A stretch of 6,787 nucleotides of DNA, from positions 1 through 6,787 of the forward strand of contig WTGR01000444.1 of the NCBI GenBank assembly GCA_011523485.1. The letters are read 5' to 3'. The notes beneath the pieces were generated by a model. That model was not told where the DNA came from and did no database searches. It was given only the letters and a program-made list of their open reading frames with translations. The stretch is from Acidobacteriota bacterium (GTDB taxonomy: Bacteria > Acidobacteriota > Vicinamibacteria > Vicinamibacterales > UBA8438). Below are positions 6,134 through 6,787 of the stretch, piece by piece; position 1 is the first letter of the stretch, and the number at the start of each line of letters is the position of its first letter. The position numbers were made by a program, and so were the translations under genes.

Positions 6134-6787
6134 CTACCGGTCCGCGGACACCTCGTCGTAGAGCGCCTGCAACGCCGCCGGACGGAACGGCCAGTCGAGA
6201 TCGGCGGTCTGCACCCGGTCCGGCACGTCGTCGCGGCTGGCGCCCGCCTCGACCGCCGCCCGCATGCGATCCTGCAACGTCTGCATCCGGTCGCGGAAGA
6301 TGCGCACCTCGTCCTTCGAGAGGACCGGGCCGTGGCCCGGGATCACGGTGTCGAAGTCGAGCTCCAGAACGCCGTCCAGCGTCGCCGTCCAGGCCAGGCC
6401 GCTTCCGCCGTTGTTGTAGTCCATGAAGGGCGCCAACGTGCTGCCGTCGGACCGCTGCCCCCAGATGAAGAGATCGCCGGTGTGAATGGTCCGCAGCTCC
6501 GGGAAGTAGATGACCGCGTCGCCGTTCGTGTGGCCGCGCCCGAAGTGATGCGCCCGCACCTCCATACCGCCCAGGAACACGGACGTCTCGTCGCTGAAGA
6601 CGATGCGCGGCGCCCCCGGCTGGTTGTTGCGAAGCATGTTCCCGCGCGCGTTCTTGTGCGAGATCACCTCGCCGACCGCCATGAAGTCGGCGTTGCTGCC
6701 GGCGTGGTCGCCGTGATGATGGGTGTCGAGGACGGGTGTGGCTCTTTTGCGTCGCCGGCCGCAAGGGGTCGCTGTCGCGGGAAAGGC
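6134..6787 (-). CDS. Metallo-beta-lactamase-fold metallo-hydrolase (5' end cut off)
   Basis: The minus-strand frame is open from the stop at 6134 to the right edge, giving 217 residues without the N-terminus. An ATG at 6682 lies inside the domain, downstream of the metal motif, so it is not the true start. Numbering from the edge, metal ligands are visible in the standard order: the HxHxDH motif in THHHGDHAGSN (H23, H25, D27, H28), H86 in GRGHTNGD, D105 in HTGDLF and H152 in IPGHGPV. This is a complete two-metal (usually zinc) site, so an active hydrolase is expected, but the substrate cannot be told; the superfamily includes lactamases, thioesterases and lactonases. The GHTNGD...YFPE...TGDLF pattern is shared with many MBL-fold proteins annotated only generically, often exported; the signal, if any, is outside the window. 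The residues before the metal motif (CGRRRKRA) look unlike the usual hydrophobic strand there. Confidence 0.92.
   Translation of the reverse strand, partial: AFPATATPCGRRRKRATPVLDTHHHGDHAGSNADFMAVGEVISHKNARGNMLRNNQPGAPRIVFSDETSVFLGGMEVRAHHFGRGHTNGDAVIYFPELRTIHTGDLFIWGQRSDGSTLAPFMDYNNGGSGLAWTATLDGVLELDFDTVIPGHGPVLSKDEVRIFRDRMQTLQDRMRAAVEAGASRDDVPDRVQTADLDWPFRPAALQALYDEVSADR

Overview
The window is high-GC bacterial DNA (about two thirds or more G+C by eye, not computed). It reads as an accessory region from a member of the Acidobacteriota, most likely Vicinamibacteria-like. The main clue is a very large secreted cytochrome of the DUF1587/1595/1592/1588/1585 type (common in Planctomycetes, Verrucomicrobia and Acidobacteriota) divergent from a secreted ankyrin-repeat protein. 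A second clue is a small c-type cytochrome fused to a C-terminal domain of a style I associate with Acidobacteriota. The taxon is an inference; no rRNA or other marker gene is present.

Layout from left to right. (1) 1-2288, minus strand: the DUF1592-family cytochrome, with the 3' end cut off by the window. It has a signal peptide, an N-terminal CxxCH and a second CxxCH near the C-terminus. (2) 2289-2500: a divergent control region with a good minus-strand sigma70-like promoter (TTGACA-N16-TAGGAT). (3) 2501-4051, plus strand: an exported protein of about a dozen ankyrin repeats. (4) 4052-4157: a short convergent gap holding small repeats and no clear terminator. (5) 4158-4943, minus strand: a secreted mono-haem cytochrome with a C-terminal extra domain. 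Just upstream, and probably in the same transcript, is a 72-residue secreted peptide gene (4967-5185). (6) 5186-5482: a very GC-rich divergent region with an extended -10 promoter for the minus-strand pair and two perfect 18-bp palindromes. (7) 5483-6106, plus strand: a STAS-domain anti-sigma-factor antagonist with an unusual C-terminal extension. (8) 6134-6787, minus strand: a metallo-beta-lactamase-fold hydrolase whose 5' end is cut off by the window edge.

Four of the six proteins are visibly exported: the DUF1592 cytochrome, the ankyrin protein, the small cytochrome and the small peptide. Much of the window therefore serves the periplasm, with haem proteins that probably act in electron transfer or oxidation of an unknown substrate. 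The STAS protein is the only regulatory gene, and no partner kinase or sigma factor lies in the window. I see no CRISPR array, insertion sequence, tRNA, rRNA or prophage. Nothing seen amounts to a clearly new system. The more interesting items are the peptide-cytochrome pair, the STAS extension and the divergent cytochrome-ankyrin arrangement.
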